DNA from: an uncultured Eubacteriales bacterium
GTDB taxonomy: Bacteria > Bacillota > Clostridia > Oscillospirales > Oscillospiraceae
Reading direction: 5' to 3'
Assembly (NCBI GenBank): GCA_900544765.1
Contig: UQWI01000006.1
Span: 62,001-126,000 of the forward strand
Length of the DNA stretch: 64,000 nt
Shown here in pieces: positions 48,341 through 57,840 of this stretch (its first letter is position 1; every line of letters begins with the position of its first letter). The notes under the pieces were generated by a model. That model searched no databases. It was not told where the DNA came from and saw only the letters and a list, made by a program, of their open reading frames with translations. A program made the position numbers and the translations under genes.

Positions 48341-49228
48341 GTGTCTGAAGCTGCTCTCACCGAATTTGAAGATTACCTGAGAAACGAGCGCAAATCTTCC
48401 AACAACACTGTACTGAGCTATATGCGCGACATGCGCCAGCTTAGCGAGTACCTTGAAGCGCACGACCTGCCGGATTTGCTGGAAGTCAGCGAGAAGGACT
48501 TGGAGACCTATATAGACTGGCTGCGCTCGAACGGCAAGAGCCCTGCGACCATATCCAGGTGCATTGCCACGTTTAAGACTTTCTACAAGCACTTTTTCGT
48601 GAAGGGCAAGATTATTCAGAACCCGGCCGCCACGATAGTCTCTGAAAAGATTGAAAAGAAGCTGCCTCAGATACTCACCAGCAAGGAGGTTGAGCTGCTG
48701 CTCGAGCAGCCCGAGTGCACCGACATGAAGGGCTACAGGGACCGAGCAATGCTCGAGCTGCTGTATGCCACCGGCATCCGCGTCACCGAGCTCATTTCGC
48801 TGGACGTCTCCGATGTTAACATCCCCGTGGGTTTCGTAAAATGCCGCAGCAAGGACAAGGAGCGCATTATACCGCTCTATTCAAAGGCTGTCAAGGCTGT
48901 CAACGAGTACATTGAGTTTATTCGCCCGCACATGCTCGCCGACGAGAACGAAAAGGCTCTGTTTGTGAACATGCAGGGCAGCCGCATGACCCGCCAAGGC
49001 TTCTGGAAGATAATCAAGCACTACCAGGCCAAGGCGCACATCGACAAGGACATCACACCTCACACCCTGCGGCATTCCTTCGCGGCGCACCTGCTGGAAA
49101 ACGGCGCCGACCTGCATTCAATACAGGAGATGCTCGGTCACGCAGATTTGTCCAGTACGCAGATATATTCGCACATAGTCAAGAAGCAGATAAAAGACGT
49201 TTACAACAAAGCCCATCCACGGGCGTGA
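48341..49228 (+). CDS. xerD: Tyrosine recombinase XerD-like
   Basis: A 295-residue protein with GTG start behind AAAGGGGGACTGAGCTG. N-terminal SAM-like domain (FEDYLRNERKSSNNTVLSYM), catalytic residues in ATGIRVTELISL, HTLRHSFAAHLLENGADL, MLGHADLSSTQIYSHI. It resolves chromosome dimers at dif with its partner. Standard length and context after spoIIM support chromosomal XerD rather than a mobile integrase. Confidence 0.92.
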   Translation: MSEAALTEFEDYLRNERKSSNNTVLSYMRDMRQLSEYLEAHDLPDLLEVSEKDLETYIDWLRSNGKSPATISRCIATFKTFYKHFFVKGKIIQNPAATIVSEKIEKKLPQILTSKEVELLLEQPECTDMKGYRDRAMLELLYATGIRVTELISLDVSDVNIPVGFVKCRSKDKERIIPLYSKAVKAVNEYIEFIRPHMLADENEKALFVNMQGSRMTRQGFWKIIKHYQAKAHIDKDITPHTLRHSFAAHLLENGADLHSIQEMLGHADLSSTQIYSHIVKKQIKDVYNKAHPRA

Positions 49229-49237
49229 GAAGGGGAA

Positions 49238-49268
49238 CCCCCGGCGGCCTCCGCCGGGGGTATTGTTA
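49238..49268 (+). terminator. xerD terminator
   Basis: CCCCCGGCGG-CCT-CCGCCGGGGG followed by TATTGTTATTT. Confidence 0.85.
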
Positions 49269-49478
49269 TTTCCTTGCGCGCATATTCGCTTCATGGTATA
49301 ATAACGCCGAAATGGCGCGCAGGGCGCGCCATACGCTGTGCGTATTGCTTTGCGCAGCAAAGCTGTTCGGCGCTGTTACACTGATGGCATGGCCTGCGAT
49401 GCAGGCCGCGCCGCGCGCTTGCAGCCATGGTACAATAACGCCATTGCGCGCTTGACCTTTAGGCCCGGGAGGCGAACC
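49269..49478 (+). promoter_or_regulatory. Intergenic region with a duplicated promoter-like segment
   Basis: CATGGTATAATAACGCC (49292-49308) and CATGGTACAATAACGCC (49426-49442) are near-identical and each is followed by a T/GCGCGC stretch. The first has TTGCGC 17 bases before TATAAT and can be a promoter; the second has no good -35. No gene is evident. Confidence 0.55.
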
Positions 49479-50234
49479 ATGCAGAAGCCTGAGATGATAT
49501 TTTTTGATTATGGCCACACTCTCTGCTACGAGCCGGTACAGGACTATCCTCGCGGCTGGGATCAGGTGCTGTCCCACGCTGTGTGCAACCCAACGGGCAT
49601 AACGGCTGCGGAGCTCAATGAGCTGTGTATGGGCACATACCGCAGGCTCTACGAGCGCATGCGCCCGCTCGAGCTGGAGACCGACGGCTTCAAGCTCGAC
49701 GCAACAATATACGACTCGCTCGGGCTGAAGTTCGACGTTCCGCTTGAAGAGCTCGAGTACATCCGCTGGTGTGCCACAGAGCCCATCGAGCCCATGGCTG
49801 GTATAAAACCTTTCCTGGAACTCTGCGCGGAACTGGGCGTGCGTACGGCCGTTATAAGCAACCTCTCGTATTCGGGCGGCGTGCTGCGCCGGAGAATAGA
49901 CGAGACGCTGCCCTTCCACAGGTTTGAGTTCATCCTGGCGTCCAGTGAGTGCGTGTTCCGCAAGCCTTCCGAGTGGATATTCCGGCGCGCCATGGGCATG
50001 GCCGGCGTCCGCCCGGAAAGCTCCTGGTTCGTCGGAGACGACGTGCGCTGCGACATCGAAGGTGCAGCCCGCGCCGGTATGCAGCCTATCTGGTTCAAGT
50101 GCCCGCTCAAGTGTACATACAAGCCGGAGACGAGAATACCGCCTCAATGCATGTACAAGCGCGTGGAGAGCTGGGACGAGCTGGGCGAGTACCTTCGCGG
50201 CTCGCGGCTTGATTTGATTTGTAAAATGTGCTAA
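49479..50234 (+). CDS. HAD-family hydrolase
   Basis: A 251-residue protein behind CGGGAGGCGAACC. Motif I is FFDYGHTLCYE, where Tyr-Gly replaces the usual second Asp spacing of DxDGT, so DYGHT; motif II AVISNLS, Lys in FRKPSEWIF, motif IV FVGDDVRCDIEGA. A cap domain fills residues 20-105. It is probably a phosphatase of small metabolites. It precedes ruvC but has its own region of control. Confidence 0.85.
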   Translation: MQKPEMIFFDYGHTLCYEPVQDYPRGWDQVLSHAVCNPTGITAAELNELCMGTYRRLYERMRPLELETDGFKLDATIYDSLGLKFDVPLEELEYIRWCATEPIEPMAGIKPFLELCAELGVRTAVISNLSYSGGVLRRRIDETLPFHRFEFILASSECVFRKPSEWIFRRAMGMAGVRPESSWFVGDDVRCDIEGAARAGMQPIWFKCPLKCTYKPETRIPPQCMYKRVESWDELGEYLRGSRLDLICKMC

Positions 50235-50261
50235 TATATTTCTTTGAAAGCTGGTGGAGCA

Positions 50262-50774
50262 GTGCGGATACTGGGCATAGACCCCGGAGTTGCAACGGTG
50301 GGTTTCGGGGTTATAGACGCGGAGCGCGGCAAACAGCGGTTTGTCAGCTGCGGCGTCATAACCACCCCGGCGGGGACGCCGCTCTCCAGCCGCTTGGACA
50401 GAATCTATGCCGACCTCGGCGAGCTTATAACGACCTTCAACCCGGATGCCGCCGCCGTCGAGGAGCTGTTCTTCAACACCAATATAACTACGGGCATTTC
50501 CGTGGCGGAGGGCAGGGGAGTGATACTGCTCGCTTGCTTCCACGCCGGGGTGCCCATCTATGAATATACGCCGCTGCAGGTTAAGCAGGCCGTTGTCGGC
50601 TATGGCCGGGCCGAGAAGCGCCAGGTCATAGACATGGTGCGGCGCATTTTGAATCTTAAGAGCGCGCCTAAGCCGGACGACGCCGCCGACGCGGTGGCGA
50701 TTGCCCTGTGCCACGCGCGCAGCGCCACGAGTCAGCTGCTGCGGCAAGGAGGAAACGGATGTATTACCATTTAG
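50262..50774 (+). CDS. ruvC: Crossover junction endodeoxyribonuclease RuvC
   Basis: A 170-residue resolvase. Catalytic acidic residues: ILGIDPGVATVGFGV, AVEELFFNTN, and KPDDAADAVAIALCHA. It cuts Holliday junctions after RuvAB branch migration. GTG 50262 follows GGTGGAGCA. It overlaps ruvA by 16 bases. Confidence 0.95.
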   Translation: MRILGIDPGVATVGFGVIDAERGKQRFVSCGVITTPAGTPLSSRLDRIYADLGELITTFNPDAAAVEELFFNTNITTGISVAEGRGVILLACFHAGVPIYEYTPLQVKQAVVGYGRAEKRQVIDMVRRILNLKSAPKPDDAADAVAIALCHARSATSQLLRQGGNGCITI

Positions 50775-51358
50775 AGGGTACAATAGCCGAGCTGGGGAAC
50801 AACTACGCGGTGATTGACTGCGGCGGCGTCGGTTATGAGTTGAACGTGAGCCTGTTCACCCTCTCGCAGTTAAAGGCCGGGGAAAAGGCAAAGTTATATG
50901 TCGCGGAGTCCATAAAGGAGGACGCTTTCGACCTCTACGGCTTTACCTCGAAGAGTGAGAAGCGCATGTTCCAGCTGCTTATAAGCGTATCCGGTGTCGG
51001 CCCCAAAGCCGCGCTGAGCATACTTTCCAGCTCTACGCCGGAGACCTTGTCCATGGCCATCCTGTCCGGAGACGAGAAGGCCCTCACGGTGGCCCAGGGC
51101 ATAGGCAAGAAGATTGCCCAGCGCGTTATATATGAACTCAAGGACAAGATAGCCAAGGAGTCCGGCGCAATACCGGTCCAATCTGTCGGCGCAAAGCCCG
51201 GCGTCGTGTCCTCGGACAAGCTCTCGGACGCCGCAGCAGCGCTCGGCGTGCTTGGCTACAGTGCGAGCGAGATAAACGCCGCGCTGCGTGGAGTGGACAC
51301 GGATGCGCTCGACGCCGAGGGAATAATTAAGGCCGCATTGAAGAACATGATGAAGTGA
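50759..51358 (+). CDS. ruvA: Holliday junction DNA helicase subunit RuvA
   Basis: A 199-residue protein. Domain [21 protein letters not shown], HhH motifs [17 protein letters not shown] and [20 protein letters not shown], and domain III at the end ([20 protein letters not shown]) that contacts RuvB. ATG 50759 follows AAGGAGGAAACGG. Confidence 0.96.
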   Translation: MYYHLEGTIAELGNNYAVIDCGGVGYELNVSLFTLSQLKAGEKAKLYVAESIKEDAFDLYGFTSKSEKRMFQLLISVSGVGPKAALSILSSSTPETLSMAILSGDEKALTVAQGIGKKIAQRVIYELKDKIAKESGAIPVQSVGAKPGVVSSDKLSDAAAALGVLGYSASEINAALRGVDTDALDAEGIIKAALKNMMK

Positions 51359-51368
51359 GGTGCCGGGC

Positions 51369-52409
51369 GTGAGTATCAGTTTTTCCACAGAGGACGAGGA
51401 GAGGCTCGTAACCTCGACAACCATACTGCCCGAGGACGCAGGAGAGGCGTCGCTGAGGCCCAGAACGCTCGACGAGTACATCGGCCAGGAAAAGGCCAAG
51501 GACAACCTACGCGTGTTCATACAGGCCGCCAAAATGCGAGGCGAGTCGCTTGACCACGTCCTTCTCCACGGCCCGCCCGGCCTCGGTAAAACGACGCTGG
51601 CCGGTATAATTGCCAACGAGATGGGCGTCAACCTGCGTATCACTTCCGGCCCGTCCATCGAAAAGGCGGGCGACCTCGCGGCGCTGCTGACCAACCTGCA
51701 GGAGAACGACATCCTGTTCGTCGACGAGATACACCGCCTTGACCGCGCGGTAGAGGAGATACTTTACCCGGCGATGGAGGACTTCGCCATCGACATAATT
51801 ATAGGCAAGGGGCCGAGCGCCAACTCTATACGCCTGGATTTGCCGCACTTCACGCTCATAGGCGCGACGACGCGCTCGGGACAGCTAACCGCACCGCTGC
51901 GAGACAGATTCGGCGTTACGCTCAGGTTGGAGCTCTACACGCCGGATGAGCTGGCGCGAATAGTTACCCGCAGCGCAGGAATACTGGGTATAGACATAGA
52001 GTCCGACGGCGCGTACGAGATAGCTTCACGCTCGCGTGGTACGCCGCGTATAGCCAACCGCATGCTACGGCGGGTGCGCGACTTCGCCCAGGTCAGGGCC
52101 GACGGCGTCATTACAAAGGACGTGGCCAACGACGCCCTGCTTCGCCTCGAGGTGGACAAGGCGGGACTTGACGCCTTGGACAGGCGGATGCTGAAGAGTA
52201 TAATCGAGGCATACGGAGGCGGCCCGGTCGGCCTTGAGACGCTGGCGGCCACCATCAACGAGGAGGCTGTCACGCTTGAGGACGTCTACGAGCCGTATTT
52301 GCTCCAGCAGGGCTACCTTACGAGGACTCCCCGCGGACGCTGCGTGACAAGGAAAGCCTACGAGCATTTGGGGTTAAACTATGTCGGGCAAGAGAAAATG
52401 GAGTTATAA
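51369..52409 (+). CDS. ruvB: Holliday junction DNA helicase RuvB
   Basis: A 346-residue AAA+ motor. [20 protein letters not shown], Walker [14 protein letters not shown], Walker [10 protein letters not shown], sensor [18 protein letters not shown], and C-terminal winged helix ([15 protein letters not shown]). GTG 51369 is chosen because GAGGTG lies six bases upstream; a GTG at 51360 adds three residues. Confidence 0.97.
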   Translation: MSISFSTEDEERLVTSTTILPEDAGEASLRPRTLDEYIGQEKAKDNLRVFIQAAKMRGESLDHVLLHGPPGLGKTTLAGIIANEMGVNLRITSGPSIEKAGDLAALLTNLQENDILFVDEIHRLDRAVEEILYPAMEDFAIDIIIGKGPSANSIRLDLPHFTLIGATTRSGQLTAPLRDRFGVTLRLELYTPDELARIVTRSAGILGIDIESDGAYEIASRSRGTPRIANRMLRRVRDFAQVRADGVITKDVANDALLRLEVDKAGLDALDRRMLKSIIEAYGGGPVGLETLAATINEEAVTLEDVYEPYLLQQGYLTRTPRGRCVTRKAYEHLGLNYVGQEKMEL

Positions 52410-52485
52410 ATGGGAATAGAAGGAAACGGCGCTGTGAAAAAACCCAAACCAACCAGCTTTTTTGCTCAAAATTTTAGAATTTAGC

Positions 52486-52513
52486 TTGACTTTCCAGAAG
52501 CTTGTAATATAAT
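52486..52513 (+). promoter_or_regulatory. sigH-like gene promoter
   Basis: TTGACT (52486-52491), 16 bases, TATAAT (52508-52513), about 28 bases before the ATG. Confidence 0.75.
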
Positions 52514-52541
52514 TTATTTGTATGTATGATTTGGTCGTGTT

Positions 52542-53180
52542 ATGACGGACTATTCTTATCTCTCGCAATTGAATGACGAGGAGCTCTGGCGCCTTACTGT
52601 CTCGGGCGACGCCCGTGCCGAGGAGGAGCTGATAGAGCGCTATACGCGTCTGGTCAGAATCTGCGCCAGGCCGTATTTCCTCGCCGGTGGGGACAGCGAA
52701 GATCTGACCCAGGAGGGCCTGATGGGGCTGCTGAACGCGATACGCAGTTACGAGCCTGATTCAGGGACGCCGTTTAGGCCTTTCGCCGAAGTCTGTATAC
52801 GCAACCGCATACTGGAAGCCGTTAGATCCGCATCAAGGAAAAAACATGAACCGCTCAACGGCGGAGTGTCGTTGGAATATGTAATCCTCTCAGAAGAAGA
52901 ATCCCGGCAGCCTTTGGAATTGCAGCCGGAGGTTTTCAGTCGTTCGCCCGAAGAACAGGTACTGGCACGAGAGAGCGAAAAAGAGTTTTATTCCACGTTT
53001 TCACGGTGCTTGTCCTCCTTCGAGACGGAGGTGCTTTTCCGCTTCCTTGACGGACTGTCTTACCGGCAGATAGCTGCCGAGGTGGGCAGGACGGAGAAGG
53101 CCGTCGACAATGCAGTACAGCGGATTCGCCGCAAGTTGGCGAGGCAGAAAACTTTTATTGGCGACATCAGCAGAAGCTGA
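52542..53180 (+). CDS. sigH: RNA polymerase sigma factor, SigH/Spo0H-like
   Basis: A 212-residue sigma-70 family protein. Region 2: ELIERYTRLVRICARPYFLA, GGDSEDLTQEGLMGLLNAIR, SYEPDSGTPFRPFAEVCIRN. Region 4: LSSFETEVLFRFLDGLSYRQ, then IAAEVGRTEKAVDNAVQRIR. This pattern matches SigH, which starts sporulation and stationary gene programs. No anti-sigma gene is adjacent. Confidence 0.85.
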   Translation: MTDYSYLSQLNDEELWRLTVSGDARAEEELIERYTRLVRICARPYFLAGGDSEDLTQEGLMGLLNAIRSYEPDSGTPFRPFAEVCIRNRILEAVRSASRKKHEPLNGGVSLEYVILSEEESRQPLELQPEVFSRSPEEQVLARESEKEFYSTFSRCLSSFETEVLFRFLDGLSYRQIAAEVGRTEKAVDNAVQRIRRKLARQKTFIGDISRS

Positions 53181-53224
53181 ACGCATAAAACCGAAAGGTA
53201 AATTTTCTAAAGAGAGGGTACAAC

Positions 53225-53512
53225 ATGTTCGAAGACAAAGTTCTAGTTTGCAAGGAATGCGGCAAGGAGTTCGTATTCACAGCCGGTGAGCAGGAGTTCT
53301 ACGCCGAGCGCGGTTTCCAGAACGAGCCGCAGCGCTGCAAGCCCTGCCGCGACGCCCGCAAGAACGCGGCCCGCGGCCCGCGCGAGTATTTCACCGCGAC
53401 CTGCGCCATGTGCGGTGGCGAGGCCCGTGTCCCCTTCGAGCCGAAGAGCGACCGCCCTGTCTACTGCAGCGAGTGCTTTGCTAAGATACGCGAGCAGCAG
53501 AACAACGCCTGA
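53225..53512 (+). CDS. Zinc-ribbon protein with two CxxC pairs per half
   Basis: A 95-residue protein behind AGAGAGGGTACAAC. CKECGKEFVFTAGEQEFYAE and RCKPCRDARK form one zinc ribbon; CAMCGG and YCSECF form a second. It is the trcl-type zinc ribbon protein common in Clostridia. Probably binds nucleic acid or protein; function is not known. Confidence 0.85.
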   Translation: MFEDKVLVCKECGKEFVFTAGEQEFYAERGFQNEPQRCKPCRDARKNAARGPREYFTATCAMCGGEARVPFEPKSDRPVYCSECFAKIREQQNNA

Positions 53513-53533
53513 GCTGCCACAAGATTGTAAGAG

Positions 53534-53568
53534 ACGGCCGGGACGCCAAGTACGGCCCGGCCGTTTTT
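53534..53568 (+). terminator. Terminator
   Basis: ACGGCCGGG / CCCGGCCGT stem with TTTTTCTT, ending the zinc-ribbon gene. Confidence 0.85.
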
Positions 53569-53601
53569 CTTAAATGTTCATCTACCACGGAGGTACAATA
53601 A

Positions 53602-53802
53602 ATGGATATCAAGCGCGACACTTTGATCGCCGACATCATCGAAGAGTGCCCGCAGGCCATGCCTGCTTTTATGGCCATCGGAATGCACTGCATGGGCTGC
53701 GCCCTCGCCAGCGGCGAGACTGTCGAGCAGGCCTGCTATGTGCACGAGGTAGACCCGGACGCCTTCCTTGAGAAGCTCAAGGAATACCTGGCTACCGTGT
53801 GA
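53602..53802 (+). CDS. DUF1858 protein
   Basis: A 66-residue protein behind CGGAGGTACAATAA. It has the DUF1858 pattern: TLIADIIEECPQAMPAFMAI followed by GMHCMGCALASGETVEQAC, with a conserved C-x-x-C. Such domains accompany redox and hybrid-cluster proteins. Function is unknown; single gene with its own terminator. Confidence 0.88.
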   Translation: MDIKRDTLIADIIEECPQAMPAFMAIGMHCMGCALASGETVEQACYVHEVDPDAFLEKLKEYLATV

Positions 53803-53809
53803 GGATAGG

Positions 53810-53837
53810 GCCGGTCGTTCTCGACCGGCTTTATTTT
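53810..53837 (+). terminator. Terminator
   Basis: GCCGGTCG-TTCT-CGACCGGC stem, then TTTATTTTT. Confidence 0.85.
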
Positions 53838-53846
53838 TAATTGCCT

Positions 53847-54536
53847 ATGTACAAGACGAACCTGACGCCGCGCCTGGCGCTCTGCGCACGTTACGCCGAG
53901 GGGGCGCATTTGCTTGCGGACGTGGGAACAGACCACGGCTATCTGCCGATAAGCCTGCTCATGCACGGAAAAATAGATGCTGCCGTCGCCGCTGACATAA
54001 ACCCCGGCCCGCTCTCGTCCGCCAGACGGCACGCCGCTGAGATAGGATGCGAGGACAAATTGCGCTTCGAGTGCTGCGACGGGCTGGATTTTCCTGGGGC
54101 GGACTCCTGCGACGCGGTCGTCTGCGCTGGTATGGGCGGCGAGACGATAATGGGAATACTCTCCCGCGCGCCGTGGACAAAGGACGGCGCCAGGCTGATA
54201 CTGCAGCCTCAGTCCAAGCTGGACGAGCTATGCCTCTGGCTTCGGGAGAACGGCTACGGCATATTCGACGCCGCCGTCGTTTCAGAGGGCAGGCGGATGT
54301 ATATCGTATTGCTCTGCCGGGGAGAACGCTCGGAGGCGACATACGCCGAGGAGGTCCTGGCGGCCTCCGGCGACCCGCTGCTCGAAGGCTGGGCCGTAGC
54401 GCGCATAGCGAGGATAGAGAAGGCGTTGTCCGGCATGCTGAAAGGCTCAGGCTCCAAAGCTGAGGCTGACGCTGCGCGCAGCACGCTTTCACGGCTTGAA
54501 CAATACGCAAATCTACAGCTAGGAGGGAAACTATGA
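53847..54536 (+). CDS. trmK: tRNA (adenine-22-N1)-methyltransferase TrmK
   Basis: A 229-residue class I methyltransferase. SAM motif LLADVGTDHGYLPISLL, acidic DINPGPLSSARRH, catalytic-site AVVCAGMGGETIMGIL. It methylates A22 in certain tRNAs. ATG 53847 is used; a TTG six bases upstream is also in frame. No clear Shine-Dalgarno. It overlaps nif3 by four bases, the usual Firmicutes pair. Confidence 0.9.
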   Translation: MYKTNLTPRLALCARYAEGAHLLADVGTDHGYLPISLLMHGKIDAAVAADINPGPLSSARRHAAEIGCEDKLRFECCDGLDFPGADSCDAVVCAGMGGETIMGILSRAPWTKDGARLILQPQSKLDELCLWLRENGYGIFDAAVVSEGRRMYIVLLCRGERSEATYAEEVLAASGDPLLEGWAVARIARIEKALSGMLKGSGSKAEADAARSTLSRLEQYANLQLGGKL

Positions 54537-55303
54537 CCACTGTTAAAGACATATTCGGCTTCCTTTGCGAGAAGGCGCCGCTTGAGACGCAGCTGAGCTT
54601 TGATAACGCCGGATTTCTCTGCGGCGACCTGAACACGCCGGTAACCAAGGTCGTGACGGCCCTTGACATAACCGATAAGGTCATAGAAGAGGCCGCAGGA
54701 TACGGCGCCGAGCTCGTGGTCTCGCACCACCCGATGTGCTTCACGCCTATAAAGAGCGTCACTACAGATGACCTCACCGGGCGCAAATTCGCCGCGCTGC
54801 TTTCGAGAGGCATGTCGGCTATCTGCATGCATACCAACCTGGATGCCGCTAAGGACGGCGTAAACGACGCCCTGTGCGCCGCCCTGGGCGCGGAGAACCT
54901 GGGCCTGCTGGAGCCCGAGGATACCATAAGCCGGCTGTGCCGTTTTAACGAGGCCATGGATTTCAGCGCCTTCCTTGCGCATGTGAAGTCGGCATTGAAC
55001 GCCAACGGCCTGCGCTATGCCGGGCCGGAGAAGCCGGTACGGCTCTTCGGTATTTGCGGCGGCTCCGGCGGCGACTCCATTATGGCCGCGAAGCAGCGCG
55101 GCTGCGACGCCTTTGTCACGGCGGATGTTAAGCACCACCAGTTCATCTGGGCCGAAGAGCTGGACATAGACGTAGTCGACGCCGGGCACTTCAGCACGGA
55201 GAACGTGGTCGTCCCCGTGCTGGCAAACTGGATATCCGAGCGCTTCCCGGATGTAGAGGTGCGCATAGCAGAGAGCTATACGCAGCCGGAAAAGTTTTTC
55301 TAA
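54533..55303 (+). CDS. Nif3-like dinuclear metal-binding protein
   Basis: A 256-residue protein. LSFDNAGFLCGD, ELVVSHHPMCFTPIKSV, CMHTNLDAAKDGVNDALCAA and the late DAGHFSTENVV supply the metal-binding His, Asp and Glu residues. Nif3/YqfO proteins form toroid hexamers of unclear activity. No PII-like insert domain is present (B. subtilis YqfO has one). ATGA overlap with trmK. Confidence 0.9.
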   Translation: MTTVKDIFGFLCEKAPLETQLSFDNAGFLCGDLNTPVTKVVTALDITDKVIEEAAGYGAELVVSHHPMCFTPIKSVTTDDLTGRKFAALLSRGMSAICMHTNLDAAKDGVNDALCAALGAENLGLLEPEDTISRLCRFNEAMDFSAFLAHVKSALNANGLRYAGPEKPVRLFGICGGSGGDSIMAAKQRGCDAFVTADVKHHQFIWAEELDIDVVDAGHFSTENVVVPVLANWISERFPDVEVRIAESYTQPEKFF

Positions 55304-55309
55304 CCGCAG

Positions 55310-55344
55310 AAAAAAGCCGCAGAGGCATGCTCTGCGGCTTTTTT
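55310..55344. terminator. Bidirectional terminator
   Basis: Perfect 15-bp stem AAAAAAGCCGCAGAG / CTCTGCGGCTTTTTT between convergent nif3 and csoR-like genes. Confidence 0.9.
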
Positions 55345-55616
55345 CAATAGTTTGCGAAACGCTCTACAGCCTTTGTAAAGCTCTCTATTGTCTTATCGGC
55401 GTCACCGTTTTCGATGCCGTCGCGCACGCAGTGCTTGATGTGGCCCTCCAGCACCACCTGTCCGGCCTTGTGCAGCGCGCTCTTCGCGGCATTTATCTGC
55501 GCGAGTATGTCCTCACAGGGTACGTCCTCGTCAATCATGCGGTCTATGGCCTGCACTTGGCCTATTATGCGTTTGAACCGCCTGTGCAGGTTATCCGAAT
55601 CCATGCACTGTCTCAT
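55344..55616 (-). CDS. csoR: CsoR/FrmR-family metal-sensing repressor
   Basis: A 90-residue helical protein: LHRRFKRIIGQVQAIDRMID, VPCEDILAQINAAKSALHKA, LEGHIKHCV. Cys34, His59 and Cys63 reproduce the Cys-His-Cys triad of Cu(I)-sensing CsoR. ATG 55616 is chosen for its GGAGG at seven bases; the frame extends upstream to 55634. It closes a six-gene operon; no copper exporter is adjacent. Confidence 0.9.
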   Translation of the reverse strand: MRQCMDSDNLHRRFKRIIGQVQAIDRMIDEDVPCEDILAQINAAKSALHKAGQVVLEGHIKHCVRDGIENGDADKTIESFTKAVERFANY

Positions 55617-55630
55617 GTCCAAACCTCCAG

Positions 55631-56302
55631 TCAATCGTCATCAAGCACGCGCAGTCCGACAACCGAAGAGATGGGAAGGGAGAAGGCTATTGCCCCGGCC
55701 GGAGTGTCAACTCCGCAGCGCTCCGAGATGGCGCGCATTATTGCCGCCTTCTCGGCGGATTTGGAGACAATCAGGACGACTTCCTTCTCGTCCGCGAGAG
55801 AGACGCCCAGAAACTTTTCGCTGAGCTTTCCGCCGGTGCCCTTCGCGTGCAGCACTGTGCCGCCGGCAGCCCCGGCAGAGCGCGCGGCGTCCATTACGGG
55901 GTCTGTGTGTCCTTCGTTTATCACGGCCATGATGAGCTCGTGCTCAAATTTAAGCTCGGGCGCAGAGCTGTCGGGGGCCGCGCCGCCGGATATGAATGCC
56001 AAAGTACGTCCACCTCCTACACTTTTAATCGGTATGGCAAGCATTATGCCGTTCCCGGGTACGTCTATGAAGAGCCTGCGCTTAGCTGCGCGCATAAGCT
56101 GATGGGTCATGTCGCCGCCGGCCACCGTCACCAGCAGCGTCTTGTCTGTGGCTTCCAGGCCGTACAGGTCAAGCACCTCGCTGGTGGCGGTTCCGCGCGC
56201 CAGCATTGCCAGCACCATTGGCAGCTTGTGACTTTCAAAAAGCTCGGCTGTGAGCTTTGCCCTGCTGCGGTCTACAATGACCGCCACTAAGTTTAGTATC
56301 AT
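55631..56302 (-). CDS. P-II family protein (two P-II-like halves)
   Basis: A 223-residue protein behind GGGAGGTGGCGCA. Each half of about 105 residues has a P-II-like ferredoxin fold; the second has FEHELIMAVINEGHTDPVMD, AARSAGAAGGTVLHAKGTG and EKFLGVSLADEKEVVLIVS. P-II proteins sense 2-oxoglutarate/ATP and control transporters. The ATGA overlap with the DUF1538 gene suggests it regulates that membrane protein. Confidence 0.75.
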   Translation of the reverse strand: MILNLVAVIVDRSRAKLTAELFESHKLPMVLAMLARGTATSEVLDLYGLEATDKTLLVTVAGGDMTHQLMRAAKRRLFIDVPGNGIMLAIPIKSVGGGRTLAFISGGAAPDSSAPELKFEHELIMAVINEGHTDPVMDAARSAGAAGGTVLHAKGTGGKLSEKFLGVSLADEKEVVLIVSKSAEKAAIMRAISERCGVDTPAGAIAFSLPISSVVGLRVLDDD

Positions 56303-57840
56303 TGCGCCACCTCCCACAGCTCGATGACATCGTCGCCGGCCGCTTCGACGGCCTCGGCGACTGCTTCGCGCCTGAGGCTATCTTTGTGAGCCTTGGCCTT
56401 GTATATGGCGCCCATTATCTGGACGGTGATGAGCGGCGTCATTGCGACCATCGCAACGAGCCCGAAGGCGTCCGTCATGACGTTCCCTCCGACAGCTTCG
56501 GCGGCGCCCATCGCCATAGGCAGCATAAATGTGGCGGTCATCGGTCCGCTGGCCACGCCGCCGGAGTCAAAGGCTATGGCGGTGAACATCTTCGGCACGA
56601 AAAAGCCGAGCGCCAGTGCTACCACATAACCGGGAACGAGGAACCAGAGTATATTGATGCCGGTCAGGACCCTGACCATGGCCAGGCCGTTGGCGACGGC
56701 AATAGCGGCAGAAAGGCTGATGCCCATGGCCTTTTCGCTCACGGCGCCGGCGCTCATCTCCTCGACCTGCTTGTTAAGGACATGTACGGCGGGCTCGGCG
56801 CGGATGATGAACCAGCCCATGACCATTGCGACAGGCACCAGCAGCCATTTGACTTCGCTGGATGCTATTTCACTGCCGAGCAGGGTGCCGAGCGATGAGA
56901 AGCCGACGTTTACGCCTGTGAGGAATAGTACAAGCCCGACGTATGTATACAGTATACCTATAACTATCTTCAGGAACGGTATCCTGCGCAGGTGCAGAGA
57001 TATGACCTGAAAGACAAGGAATATCACAACGATGGGGGAGAGGGCCAAGGCCACCTCCAACATGTAATGCGGTATGGATGCGAGATAGCTGGTTCCGAGC
57101 TCAACGGTGTTGGCCCAGCTGGTGACGGTCTGCGCACCCATGGAGCTGCTTTCACTCTGATAGGCGAAGCCGAGCAGCAGCACAGCGAGTATCGGGCCTA
57201 TGGAGCACAGGCCGACGAGGCCGAAGCTGTCGCTCTCAGCGTTCTTGTCGCTTCGTATGCTGGCCACACCGACGCCGAGGGCCATGATGAACGGCACGGT
57301 CATGGGGCCGGTGGTGACGCCTCCGCTGTCGAAGGCAACGCTCAGGAAGTCGGGGTTGGAGAACGCGGCGAGTACAAACACGACGGCATAGAAGGCTATC
57401 AGCAGCCACTTGAGGTCTATACCCAGCAGGATACGTATCATGCTCACCACAAGGAAGAAGCCAACGCCCACAGAGACCGTCAGCATAAGCACATAGGTGT
57501 TGATGTGAGGTACGTTGTTGGCCAGTACCTGCAAATCCGGCTCGGCTATCGTGATGGCGATGCCGAGAATAAAGCTGAGTATGACGATGAGCGGCACGTT
57601 CCTGGACTTTGTCATGCGTGAGCCCAGGTAGTTGCCGATTGGCGTCATGGACGCCTCGGTGCCGAGCGTAAACAGGCCCATGCCTATTATCAGGAAGAAT
57701 ACGGCTATTATAAAGGCCAGCATGAGGTCTGTGGATATAGGTACGAAAAAGAGGCACAGCAGCGCCACTATCAGCGCTATCGGCGCTACTGAAGCTATTG
57801 ATTCACGAAGTTTTTCACCCAGTATGGTCTTTATCTGCAT
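56299..57840 (-). CDS. DUF1538 membrane transporter-like protein
   Basis: A 513-residue protein with about 12 membrane segments made of two homologous halves. Each half has AFDSGGVTTGPMTVPFIMAL or AFDSGGVASGPMTATFMLPM, then SFGLVGLC or AFGLVAMV. The internal duplication and conserved D-S-G-G motif suggest a transporter; substrate is unknown. It overlaps the P-II gene by four bases and the upstream polymerase gene by 26. Confidence 0.88.
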   Translation of the reverse strand: MQIKTILGEKLRESIASVAPIALIVALLCLFFVPISTDLMLAFIIAVFFLIIGMGLFTLGTEASMTPIGNYLGSRMTKSRNVPLIVILSFILGIAITIAEPDLQVLANNVPHINTYVLMLTVSVGVGFFLVVSMIRILLGIDLKWLLIAFYAVVFVLAAFSNPDFLSVAFDSGGVTTGPMTVPFIMALGVGVASIRSDKNAESDSFGLVGLCSIGPILAVLLLGFAYQSESSSMGAQTVTSWANTVELGTSYLASIPHYMLEVALALSPIVVIFLVFQVISLHLRRIPFLKIVIGILYTYVGLVLFLTGVNVGFSSLGTLLGSEIASSEVKWLLVPVAMVMGWFIIRAEPAVHVLNKQVEEMSAGAVSEKAMGISLSAAIAVANGLAMVRVLTGINILWFLVPGYVVALALGFFVPKMFTAIAFDSGGVASGPMTATFMLPMAMGAAEAVGGNVMTDAFGLVAMVAMTPLITVQIMGAIYKAKAHKDSLRREAVAEAVEAAGDDVIELWEVAQ

